Of a stretch of 64,000 nucleotides of DNA, positions 48,180 through 60,700 are shown piece after piece. Origin of the DNA: Lagopus muta (taxonomy: Eukaryota; Chordata; Aves; Galliformes; Phasianidae); assembly GCF_023343835.1 (NCBI RefSeq), contig NC_064435.1, forward strand, positions 77,634,134-77,698,133. The letters run 5' to 3'. The position numbers and the translations under genes were made by a program. The first letter of the stretch is position 1, and the number at the start of each line of letters is the position of its first letter. The notes beneath the pieces were generated by a model, which saw nothing but the letters and a program-made list of their open reading frames with translations, made no database searches and was not told the origin of the DNA.

Positions 48180-48300
48180 CAGGAACCTCAGTTGTACACC
48201 TGCAATAACACCAAATGAATTCCCTTTTCAACATTGCCTTACCTCCATCCCTCACCTGTACAGTGGGAATAAGAGTGCTTTCCTACCTGAAAATGGTTTG
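48180..48300 (+). repeat. Possible MIR-like SINE relic
   Basis: The stretch CTCACCTGTACAGTGGGAAT..AAGAGTGCTTTCCTACCTGA follows the MIR 3' pattern (CCTCATCTGTAAAATGGGGATAAT..GTACCTACCT) for about 50 bases, with a weaker match upstream. MIR-related SINEs are older than the bird-mammal split, so a diverged copy is plausible. Eye alignment only. Confidence 0.45.
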
Positions 48301-49543
48301 CAAAAATGCAAGAACATTGCACTGAAATATCATCAGATATTCCTTTTCTGGGGAGCAGATAAGGAACTTACTTAGTATTTTTAAATAAAAGCATATCATT
48401 TGAAAGCTTAATTATATTGGTAGTGAAAAATGCTCGTTATAAGAGACTAATTAAAAGAAAACAATTTTCATTTTAATTATCTTTCATATCTGCAACACAC
48501 ATTTGTGAGAGAGTCTGCAGTATCAATGGGTTATGCACTTTTAAGCAATTAAATTTCCTACTTGTCTGATTTTGTTAGAGTAATAAATTATACTAGAAAT
48601 TTAATAAAGTGGACAGTTAAAGAAATTTAATCTATTCTCTCCAGAACAAACAAGATTAACAAGATAAGATTCAGATTTGAGAAAAAATATTTAAGAGATA
48701 AGCGAAATTAAAAAGTTAAAAAAGCTCTTGTGGATCCCAAGCAGTAACATAACTGAAGGAAACACTTCTTAAAAAATGAAAAAACAAAGGTTAACAGGCA
48801 ATATAAGAGTAATTTCTTTTCTCATAAAATAATTAACCTTTGGAAAAGACTTCCTGTCAATAAAGAAGCTTTTATTGTGCTGTTTAAGGAACTAGGCACA
48901 TTCCTGAAAAATGAACAATAGGGAAACTTAAATAAGCCATAGAAAATAAAGCATCTTAGATGTAGGCAGATCCTGGGAAAGTGGCTCTTTCAGCATAGAA
49001 AGCAAACCATTCTCTCCATCTCTTGAAAAGGGAAAACAAACCAAATATGTACTTTAGAAGTGGGAGGAAAGATGAAGCAATCTAAGTCTCCTTTCCCTCT
49101 TACATCCTGTAGTGGTTGGTTTAATATCAGGATTATGATTTTCCACAAGGTGGATTTGCTGATTAAATATATGCAGCTCCTCACACCAATGTGAAGTGGA
49201 TGAAACATCATTGTTACCACAAATAATTTCCCTCATATGACTAACACCATCAGAGGATCATTTTGTGAGCAAGGCTTGTATATTCTCAGTATTATAACTG
49301 TTATTTTGAATAAAATAATAAAAGCAACTCATTATTTCAAAGCAGGTCAGAGACCAATAGCTCATTTTCACTGAAGTCAGTAGGACTGAGGTGCCTAATT
49401 CCCTTGGACTACTCTAACTACTCCAGAAGAGTCTCAACTGGTGAATAATAAGCAGACTTAAAAAAGATAAAATAAGGTTTTAAAATCTTGGAGGAAAAGT
49501 TTTAAATTCCATAATTTCCATTAGAGACATCTATTTTATGTGG

Positions 49544-49561
49544 AAAAAAAAAAAAAAAAAA
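49544..49561. repeat. Poly(A) tract, 18 bases
   Basis: An uninterrupted A18 run after TTTTATGTGG. Confidence 0.9.
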
Positions 49562-50284
49562 GCATCATGCATAAAAGCCGTATTGGAATAGCAGTAAAAC
49601 ACCACTCATCAGTAAAGCATTTTGTTTCTGGACAGATGGGAGAACTGAGCACATTCACCATCTATCTAGAAATCAAATACCATATACATTCACTTGTTCT
49701 TTATTACTTAGTTCTATGCTGTGCATAGGTTACAGTGATTTCTCCAGGGTGAAATTGTCCTTCCCCATCTCACCATATTCTGATAATGACTGGAATGAGT
49801 TTGATATATTGAAACATTCTTGCTTTGATTGTGTTTTTCATTCATTACTAAAGCTGAGAATATTGCAGCTGCAAATAATGTACAATGTTTTATTAGAAAA
49901 ATAAGTGATTCCAGGTCAAACAAAAGACTGGCATCTGACATTGTAATAAATTGATACTGTACCCTCTTCTAAAATAATCATTCTATGGTTCTGTGCTGAA
50001 AAAAGTATAAAGCCATTACATTCACGTTTGATAATTATATTTGGAAATGCCCCAGGACAGAACAACAAGGCCATGAACTATTCATCTCACTTATAAAAGC
50101 CACTATGTTAAAGTGGAAGCTAACATATTCAGGAAAGGCTGATAAAATAACGGAATAAAAACTGCAAGACTGGAACAAAATGACTGTAAACCCAGCAAGG
50201 AAGAAGCCATTTTCTATGAAGCAGTGGAAAGATTCATGATGCATTTCTCCATTTCAACTTCCCCCTCTACAGCTCTACTTCAAC

Positions 50285-50356
50285 AGAGAGAGAGAAAAAA
50301 GAAAAAAAAAAGAAAAAAAAAGAAAAAAAAAAAGGAAAAAAAAATAAAGAAAAGCA
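50285..50356. repeat. A-rich (GAn)n simple repeat
   Basis: GAGAGAGAGA is followed by runs of 6-11 A separated by single G, then AAAATAAAGAAAAG. It is purine-only on the plus strand except for one T. Confidence 0.9.
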
Positions 50357-53300
50357 AAGTGTTTCTATCAAGGGCTTTTGCTTAGTTTTATATAAGGAAT
50401 ATATATAAGGAATAATTTGAGATCTATTGGTAGTTTCCCTTTTTTTAAAAGGTTTTTTTGTTTACTGCAGAGATGGAGTTGCTGTAAAACATGGAGACAT
50501 TCTGGAGTGGTAGCACATCATAGCTATATGGTACTCCTAAGAATACACGACTCGTGATGAAGCCACTGTAAATTGAGTATGCTGATTTCTATGGAGCTTC
50601 ATCACTTCATTTCACCTGGGGATCTTTAAATAGCCACCAGATACAAAAAGGAATATTCATAACTCATATGTCTGTATTTTGAGATGTACAGGGCTGGGAA
50701 AGATATATTAAGGAACAGAAAGAGCACCCTTAATTAAGGCTACATTTCCATTATAAGATAAAATTTGGCATCTATTCCTCATTCTAAATTCCAGCTTCAC
50801 AAATCATACTGGCCATAAGATTTGTAGTCTAGGTCTCAAGCTGAGGTAGGGTTTTTCTACCAAATTTGCAGTAAATCAGACAAAGAGTTCATGACTTATG
50901 AGCCTGTGAAATAGAGATATTCACCATAGTTCAAAAAGTCTCAACTTTTTTTGTCACTTCATAGCCCCAAAGAAGTAAATAACAATAACTGCAACTTGGA
51001 AAAATGAAAGTAGATAAGACTTCATTTAGCAGACTCTCATGGTTGAAGTCTGTGGCACAGCACAAAAATTGCTTGATAGCAATCACATCAGAAACGTTAT
51101 TAACATTTACATTGAGATGTTGATATGAGTTATTCGTTCCATGGAAGAGACATTTGTACCAGATATTTGTTCCTTGAATGCCTTCATTCAGGCAAGCATA
51201 AGTACTCATCAGTTTTATGTGTCCACAAAAAGTAGCCACACACACTTCCCAAGGCTTTCCTGCAATTGGAGAACCAAGCTTCTACAGGAAGGAATGGGGG
51301 AAGGGAAAAGGCAAGCACCTCATCATCACTCTAAATATTAAGTCTCAAAAGGCGAGTTAATGCACTTTTCTTCAGAACAACCTATGGGAATCTATCATAC
51401 AGGCTCCCAGTTTATTCTGTTTAATGCTTAACACATTAAAAAAAAAAAACTTTCAGAGTGTAAATACAGCAGTGGAGCTGTTGTTCTCCTCAATTGTAAT
51501 ATTGTAGACCGTAGCCTTAAAAAATTTCCCACTACATTCTGTGAAGAAATGATCAAGAAAAAGCATGTGAAAAAATACACCTTTAAAGAATGCCTGTAGA
51601 ATGATTTTAGTTGAATCAACAAGTATTTTGCAGCTGATTTAGCTTACTGAATTTTATGATTGAACAACAGCATGATAATAAGAGGAAGAGTAATAAAAAT
51701 TGGCATAAAATTAACCTAACACCACATCAAGTTTTTTCATTACACTGCTCTCCAGACATAGCGTGGCACTAGCCAGGGCAGAACAACAGCACCATTCTTT
51801 GTTACAGATCATTCATTTTCAGCCTCCTAATGAGTTTATTTCCTGTTTTCAGTGGGATGGGGACTGTTAACATGAGCAGAAGTAGCCAGACATGATGGGA
51901 GTGCTGTACCTTGCTTCTGATGCAGTCCAATGTGGAGGAAAGGGTCAGTGTGGCAGAGCTCTCTGCCAAGAACCATCCCCACTTTCTTATTTCTACTCAT
52001 CAGCCACTCTCACATACAGATTGTGAATGGGCTCCTGGCCAGCCACTACATAGGTGCCCAGTAATGCACTTTTAGGCATTCTCTCAGCCAAGAACTTTTC
52101 CTGTGCCAAATAGGAGACGGACCACTGTGTCAGAAACAACAAATGCCCTGTTCCTTATCCAGCCTCACTTCTCTGCCCAAATGAGTACAGAATATTCAAA
52201 GCAGAAGCCTCCACATTTTCATACATGCACTAGGCTGGAAAAGGGTAGAGCTGGGTGAAAGAGTAAAAGTAAAAGGTCTTTAAGAAAGGCAGCGCTTTTT
52301 CCAGAAGATAAATATTTTGTAATGAAGTAGAAGACCACAGAACCAACAAAGATGCTTGACTTGACTCAAGACTAGGCAAAACAATCTGCTGTGCTAGGAA
52401 GCCTTCAACTTCAAGAAAAAAAAGATTAGACTGCTTTCACCTGCTTCAAGGGAAAAATGAAGGTCACACTAAGAAACAAACAGCTGCTTTGACATCACCG
52501 TGATATATGAAAAGCAGGTAAATTTCAGCCTAAATTATTTTCCTTCAGAGACATGTAGGTGGCTAAAACTAGCTTTTCTAAAGATGACTGAGAAATTTAC
52601 TTGAATGTGTATAACCAAAAATACAGTCCTCTATTAATAAAACCAGAGAAACAAGAAAAGAGTTTTCACAATTTCTTCACTGCTTGAACATAATCCCTAA
52701 ACGTGACTTTTGCTCCCAAGGCTATTCTGCAGCATTTCCTGCAGAACAGTACAACCACCCTGTAACTTGAAAAAGAACAAATACAATAGCATTAAGCTCC
52801 AACATGGTGTGCATTAATAAGCAACCGGTGCATACCTTGGATTTGTTGCATTAAGCAGAGGATGAAAGCAAAGTACCTTCCTTTTTGGACACCTAAGAAG
52901 CATATAGCCAGCTGAATAACCCACAACTTGTGTGCTATTAGGAGGCTAATTACTGGTGTAATGGGATGCTTTCATTTGTTATTTTTAAATGTTTTAAATA
53001 TTCATTTTGGGTTTTTGTGATCATCTTTTGAAACAAAATTGTATTGCAATGACTTTTTCTTTTTTGTTTTGGAGTACCTTTCCATTCTGAAAAGTCTCAG
53101 CAAAAACACATCAAGAAAATGATAAGGTGTGGACTATGCATACCTTCTGCATTGCTCTAAATAATCATTTGCTAATTTGCTGACTTACAGATTCCTAAAA
53201 CCTTTATTTTCTTGTTTCTCTTCCTGTGGAGCTGGTAGCCTCAAAAATAAGTTCTAACTTACTTTCCTTTGTAAAAACAAAAATAAACTTTTCTTATTGA

Positions 53301-56300
53301 GCTACTCCCAGCGTTAAACGAAAGAAAAGCTAGAAGTAACTGAAAACTCAAAACTTGATGCTGAAATAGCAACAGAGCACTCTAAATGGTTTTCTAGACC
53401 TGTCACTTTCCCTGTCTTACTCGAAGCTGTGCCTCCTCTTGAGCACCTATTTAGTCCTCCACCATATTAATGTCCTCATCCCACTGACACTTTTTTGCGT
53501 CTTGAGCTGCATAAGCAAACACTAGGGAGAGAGGGTGGGCAGCAGCCCTGCAGGTTGCCCGATGGATCCTTACAGATGAAATGCCTCCGGCTGCAGAAGA
53601 AGTGAGTCACTAGCACAGATGGTTCCATTGCTTTCTATATTCTCCTCAAAAATACCTTGGAATGGGCATGGGACTTTCTCAGGCCATTAGTGAGGTCTCA
53701 GGGTACAGTGCTGTGAGTAGTAACAAGGTTCACTTGCCCCCAAAGAAGGCTCAGCTAATCAAACCCACTGCAGCTTTGAAAAGACAGCATTTTTCCCTGG
53801 AGAACGATGACTATTTCTAACTGCTATTTAAGGTGGATATGCCAGTCAAATCTCCTAGCAGTGCAGATAGGAGAGAAGGGGGGAAAAAAACAACTTTGAA
53901 GATTTTGCATGGTAACACCAACCTGCAAGCTTTATGCAAATGTTTGCCTCCTACTGACTCATACAGGTGCCTAAAGTTAAGCTTACGTGTAACAATTTGC
54001 CAGATTAAGATCTTGGTTTAGACAGAGCACGCTTCATCTAGTTTTCCCAACCTTTCACAGGAGCATTAACCACATTCCCTCAGCTCTTGCAACATATTAC
54101 CACACCTATAATTCTTTTCATTAGCTCCGACTGATCTGCCATGGGCCCAGTGACAGCTTTGTCAGGAGCCTTCTGACAGCTCTAACATCTAGATTACTTC
54201 TGAATCAGACAGGGGAGGAAATATAATGGCTGTTAGCTTAACAGGTAGCAGCACAGCCTTCTTTGTCAGCTGTTCAGGGTTGAAAAACAGAAGTTCACTT
54301 TGGCAACAAAAAAAAAGGAAACAAAATTAAAAAATAAAAATAAAAAATCAAATAAACAAAGGAGGGTATTGATATATTTGAGATACTAGAGACAGCACGG
54401 AAAAAGGTGTTTCCCCACACATACAGACATGGGAAAATTCATCAAAATATTGATTTGAATTTCATATTTTGAAGTCCTAAATGTACTCAGTGAAGGAAAA
54501 AAAAAAAAAAAAGTGTAAGAAGAATCAACAAGCTCCCTACCCATATTGAAAAAAGGTAGAAAAATAAGATTGTATGACTTTACGTGGGAACAAAACCCAG
54601 GCATACTTCCTCTATCACATGATGCCTGTGCATGGGAAGGAAAGAAATGATTATTCTTCCCCTTGGGGATCTTTATTTCTCTTATATAAAAATAAATAAG
54701 TAAATGTAAAAAGATGCAATAGAGATAAATAATCTGAAAACTTCCAAGTAAGAGAAAAGCAGGTTAACCATCCTTTCACATTGCTATTAGGCTTTCCATC
54801 AATACAAGGATATTCAGCTTGGCAGGGTTTACATGCATTTATTCAAATTTTTTTTTGCCTTTGGTATGAATACGTTCAGTCAGTAAAAAGGCTCAGCAAC
54901 CTCAGTCCCACAACAAAAGCTACTGCTTCAAAGGGTGTTGTGCTGCAACTTACAGGACCCACTTCCCCCCAGAAAACAAGAAAACAAAAAACTGAGTCAT
55001 TTGATAAATCTTTTCATATGGCTCTCTAGTAAATGCGTATGTGCATTTCAGGAGGAAATTAAATGTACTTAAAATGAGGCATGAGGGAGGAAAAAGGGGA
55101 AAAAAAAGTTTCTCACTTCAAAAAAATCCTGCAACGAGATCATATTCATTGCTGTGGTGTGCACTTTATCAGTTATACTTCTGAAGACTGAAAAATGTGG
55201 CTGGGAGTTTTCAACAGTGCAGTGTTCGCAGTTAATCATCAACAACTTAAAAAGACATTGGCATCTGTTGTCTGGGGAGAAGAGGAAAAATGAGGGGGAG
55301 TGGGCAGGGGGGTTGAAATGAAATCAGTTTGAATCCTCCTTAGTGTTACAGAGTCAATAGCAGGAAATTTGCTCTCAGAAAAATGTGGGCTCATGACCTT
55401 CTGTGTTTCAAGACATCCTAATTTAGCTTGATACTTCATGCTCCCTGCTCCTCCCACTTGTACCCCAGAGGCAAGTTTTCTCCTACTGAGAAAGAGATTA
55501 AGGGGGAAGTGCTGAAAGAGGGAGGGTGAAAAAGAAAATACGACAGGAACAAACTGGATTTGAAGTCCTAAAAATCTAAGAGATTATTAAAATTCAATCA
55601 CTCTGCAACGAAACTTATTTTTATGCAGACACCGATGACTTCTTTGAACTGATGTTGAAAGGTAACATGAATTTTTTTTTACTAGTGTTTGAGACCATTT
55701 CCTCAGGACACCAAAGAGCTGTTTTTGACACATACGAGTAGTGCTCATACACTATATAATGAGTATACATCTACTAAGATACTTTTTATTCATCTCAGTA
55801 TAGGCCACACAAGTGAATCAACTTCCCAATTAAGTGGTAAACTCTGCAAGCCATGAGACAGCTGATGAATGGTAGTTCCCTAGCAATTAGTGGGGGAAAA
55901 AAGCCAATATAGAAGATACTAACAAAATTAATCATTCATTATAACTTGGCTCCAAACCCATTAGCTCTTGCCTCATTGCTTACCCTAGCAGTGTAGCTAT
56001 GGCTACAAACACAGGCACCTGCCTTTCCAAGCAGACCACAGCATCACCTAGCTTAGAAGGAACTCCCAGCCTGCAGATGTAAGCCTGGACACCCCACCTG
56101 CAAACAGACATGAGGAGGGCAGGTGGCAGGTGCAGCCTTGACTCTGCTTTCTTTCCAGCTGTGCAGAGCAACTGGCAGGTCACCTCCCCTACTCAATCTA
56201 GTGGGAACCCAGAGGAAAACAAAGTCCATTGACAAACATGACAGCTCATGTACCTCCTGTAGCATGTTGCAGGGCAAGGGCAGGCTCCTGTTGGCTGGGG

Positions 56301-56844
56301 TGATCTAGAAGAGCAGCAGGTCTCAGGTCCAACATGGTTTATCTGCTGCCAGTTTCAGACTGCTCACAGAGCAGGGACTATCTCAGCAGTGTCACTGCAC
56401 ACAAGCACAGGGCCAGAGCAGATATCAGGGGCTGGAGTTACCTACCTGTGTCTAAGTTTCTAAGTTTGATCCCAAAGCATTTAGAGTATGACCTGAAACT
56501 CCATAAATTCAGAAATCGTCTTTCTAAAGATGTCAAGGTTTTTTTCTTCAGGTTCATAAGCAGCACCATCTATTGTATTGAGGTTACTCAGCCAATGACA
56601 ATATTTACCTCAGAAATATTTACCTTCTACACTGAGCACTTAAACTTGTGACCAAACACTTGTTTCACTGTGCGTGAAGATCATCTTCCCAAGCTAGCTA
56701 TACATCAGTTTCATAAATTATAAAATAGGTTGTCTTTGATTGACAGCTTTACTATCTTGCCAGGGGAAAATCAAAAGAGGAGAGTTTAGATCAAAGATTA
56801 AAGTGCTCCTATTCATAGATTTCTACATTTTCATATCAGAGGGG

Positions 56845-56881
56845 AAAAGAAAAAAAAAAAAAAAAGCAGGAAAAAAAAAAC
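56845..56881. repeat. A-rich tract
   Basis: Runs of A (15 and 10 bases) separated by GCAGG. A Lys-rich frame crosses it by chance. Confidence 0.88.
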
Positions 56882-57707
56882 AAATCATATTCATCTGGAC
56901 TGACCTCCACACATTATGGGTGAAAAAAATCTGATCTGGGTAAGTCAAAGCATACTTTTTTAAAATCATTCCATCAAAATTAATATATTTTCAAAATATA
57001 AAGAATATGTTGCATGGTTAGGTAAATTGATCAAAGTTAATTACCTTCAGTATTAAAAACACACTCTTGAATTCTTGAATTGATTGAAGCCTGGATTTAA
57101 CAAAGCTGATCTAATGTCATTAAAATCTGGTCTGTTGTATTGTAGTACTCTTGATGCATCTTGAAGAGCAAAGAAAAACAAAAGAAGATAAGAAAAATAA
57201 ATCTCCCTTTTCCCACAGAAATACTAAAATCATCCAATACCACAAGACAGAATGTTATGTAAACAAAGTCCTAATTTGCTGAACTATGATCAGTTCTGGA
57301 AAAAAATAATTTGATCAGAAAAAAAAAAATTGGTAATATGCATTGTGTAAGCTAGAAATTGGCTTTGCTTTGTCTCTAAGAAGAACCTGTGAGAAATATT
57401 TTCTTTAGTTACATTCTGGCAGATTTAATGCAAAGAAGTGATTGGAATATTTTAAAAAAAAAATCTAAAAATTTTTGAACAAAATTTCTTATTTGCTCTC
57501 AACAAAAATAGCTTGCCAAACCTACAAATCAGTTCAGTCACCCTAGAACAATATTGGTGAGTGAAAAAAACATTTGAAAGCTTCACCAGCTGTAATGGTA
57601 CCTAATAATAGTAGCCACATAATTAACAATTACTGTATACTTTTGTTTTCACACAAAGAGTTTACAACAAATTCTTATCTTACATCTTGAGCAGACACTG
57701 ATATTTT

Positions 57708-57755
57708 TCATAAATATTCATCATGAATGCTCATAAATATTTGATTAATATTAAT
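57708..57755. other. Spaced direct repeat with two palindromes (possible regulatory element)
   Basis: TCATAAATATT occurs at 57708-57718 and 57731-57741, 23 bases apart, or about two helical turns. Between and after them lie two perfect palindromic blocks: ATTCATCATGAAT (57716-57728, odd centre) and ATTAATATTAAT (57744-57755), followed by TGG. POU and homeodomain proteins bind ATTA- and ATTCAT-type cores. The structure is visible in the sequence; the regulatory role is inference. Confidence 0.4.
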
Positions 57756-60700
57756 TGGTTGTTTGTTTTAAACATAGATTTTCCTTTAGTTGTCATGACT
57801 GTAGTAGAAGCTATTTGCATGAGAGAAAGATGGAGACAAAAAGATTTCAAAGATGAAGAAATGAGAGACTAAGGCAGCACATTACTTCCTAAGTTGCTAC
57901 AAATAAGTAGTGGCTTTAATTGTTCTAAGAATAAGTAGGAACAAGAATAGGGTCCCTCAGTCATGGGGGTAGAGAATTACATGCCTAAGTTAAAAGATCA
58001 GAAAATAAGGTTCACCGTTACTGTAGCTAGTGGATGTATTAATTTCATGGTGTTGCAATTTGTCTGCATAGACAGATGTCATCCTGAGTGTGAGGAGGAA
58101 CAAGCAAAGAGAAAACAGGTCATTAAACAGGGTGAAAAGGCAGTCAGACCATGCAGCTGGATCTGGATCTGTCTAGCTGAACCTCCAGTGTTACTGATCT
58201 CATAAATACACTTGTTTTCCTTTCTTAAGAGGTTCAAATGCCACCAGTCCAGGAAAATATATGCACAAAATTCACTGGACACACTTTTGCAGAGTAGTGT
58301 GGTTTTCTTTAACATAAAGTTTTATAATAGGGGACCTAACTGCTTTCCATTTGAACTTGTTTTGCTCATAGCAGGAATTTATGGGGATTCAGGCACAAGC
58401 TGGACAACTGGAAGCAAGTCTCAGCTAATTGTGGATGGCATACGCTGACAGCATTCAGATGTGCCACAGGTTCCCAGTCAGACTGGCCACTCCCAGAATT
58501 AATACCTGGCAGTACCAGCAGAAGGAGAGAACCTTATAAATAGAAGCGCATCTAGAGCTGGCTTTGAGTGCTTCAGCACTCTGCTGCTCTATCCTAGAGT
58601 GGAAGAGAGAGAGTCTGCAGGAGCCAACCAACCCTGCTTACAGCTGGCCGTGGCTAGCAAGAAAGGCGAGCCCATAAAGCCAACCAAAGTCTTTGTCTGG
58701 CTACTACACTTTCATCTCATGTTTCCCTACGTTCTGAGATATGAGAAAACTCATTGCACAGAACGCTCAGTAAATGGACTGTGGCACAGTTCTGAAAAGA
58801 CTTAGCTCCAGACTAGCTTCACACGAAGCCATGCAAATGTCTCCACATTGCGTTTCCTATTGCTCATATTCCACATTTTTCTCTAATGTGAGATTCCCCA
58901 GATCTCCATCACCTACAATAATGGGGTTGTCAAGATCACTGACAGCTACATTAGCATTAAAACAATGCAGAATGCAAGTCCTCCATGTTTCTGGACCAGA
59001 GCCAGTTATCAACTGCTGTGAATTAAAAATAAGCATCCTGTTATGGCAAAATGATTGTGTAAGTTCCTTCCTACATCTTCCTTTGTATACCTGGTACCAG
59101 GCATTCTCCTGAAACGGATAGGGAACAATTAGTAGGGAGTTTATAATATAAATGATACATTAGAAATAATTCAGTGTCTCTCCATAGAGAACTTTTAAGG
59201 ATTTTTTTCCCCTCAATAAGATGTGTATCTCCCTCTTGCACACTGCATACCTACACACATTAAATAAGACTTGGAAATTATGGCTTATAAATTAAGTGTG
59301 AATTTCCAATTCAATTCTGTTGTCAAAAACTAGCTAAGTTCTAGGGGACAAAGCTTCACAGGAACCTCCAGCAAGGCAATTCAAGTCATAATTCTTCTCC
59401 ACCCTGTTAGTGCAGGTGAAATTGGAATACTGTTGGCAGTTTTCATTTCCCAAAATTAATATCTGCATTGACAAGATTTAGATAAAATAATACCTACAAG
59501 AAGAAAATGAATAATTTTGTTTAGTTTTGAAATAGTCACTTGAGAAAGTAGTTGCCATGAGAACTCTTGTGTTTCATACAAAGAAAACTATATTAGGATT
59601 GCAAAATCAAATACTCAAGAATTAGCAAATGCCAGAATTAAGCTCATCTTTTCATCCTTTTATGTTCTTCCTTGCAAATATCTTTAATTACATGATAATA
59701 TAGTGTTTTTTCCAAGCAAACTCCTCCCTCATTCAGCATAAAAGGTGGAAGGTGCTTACTAAGCATGCAGCTATTAAATCTATGTTTTCATCCCAATCAT
59801 TAATCCTCCAAATAGGCTTTAGAAATGCGGGACTGAATACACAATATTCTACTTCCAGATAAAAGTTTCATCAATGTCTGCACAGCACTATTTGAACAAA
59901 CTGAGTAGTCATGATTTTTGTTTCCATAACACTCAATTTTAAAGGTAGCAAGTGGAAATTTGATGATATTCAGGTGGAATTTCATAATAGCATCCTAATG
60001 TTATAGACCACCTGAATAGACCAAAGATGGAGGGAAAAAAATCATTGTCATTGCTAATTATTTAAAGGTTTGTGCCCTAGAAGGCTATATTCATAACACA
60101 AATTTGATTCATAACACTTAAAAAGAATCAGTACATTTGCTTGTAAGACTGCTGCAGACTAACAAACAATTTCTCATTGGCTGCCCGATTGATTGTCTTC
60201 ATGGGGAGCTAATGTAAAGTAAATGTTACTTTATCCTTACATTCAGTCCCCTAATGTCTTCTGAATTATCAGTGCAGCTATGGCAGAATGATATCAATGA
60301 TCTGCATAACAATAAAAAAGCAAATATTTTGTTCGAATCCAACAGATGAAACATGACTCATATCGCCTGGAGTAGCACAAGTAGAAAATGCGATTAAAAA
60401 CATAAAAGAGAAGGGAAAAGAGAAAAACAAAAGTAGTTTCTAGTTTACAGCTACTAAAGTGCATAACAATTACTAGAGATACTGCAGTTCAGACAGTCTG
60501 GCTTGTGCCTCTGAGATTCCAAATCCTTCAAACAATAATAAACTCAATATTGGATGTAAAGACATGCATTGCACTAACAACTCCAACTGCATAAGCAAGA
60601 GAAAATTTTCATAATACCTGAGAGAACTGGTATTTAAATACTTAGTGTTTCAATACTTCGACAAATAAATACGGAATTTCTGCTTTTATGTATTTCTTTT

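Larger units (their letters stand above)
46534..54000. other. Non-coding DNA without CR1
   Basis: About 7.5 kb with no recognisable gene and no CR1. It holds an AAC/AAAC-rich stretch (47860-47896), a possible MIR-like relic (48180-48300), A18 (49544-49561) and an A/GAAA-rich tract (50285-50356). Segments 48380-48660 and 52790-53100 are AT-rich with many homeodomain-core TAATTA/ATTA motifs and are candidates for conserved non-coding sequence. Open frames of up to 104 codons are unremarkable. Confidence 0.6.

Noticed and set aside
60274..60347. tRNA-like promoter boxes: TGGCAGAATGA (60281) and GTTCGAATCC (60331)
   Set aside because: The B-box-like motif is striking, but the flanking bases do not form a T stem (two mismatches in five) or an acceptor stem. 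The box spacing is also too long for a normal tRNA, so I do not call a tRNA or tRNA-derived SINE.
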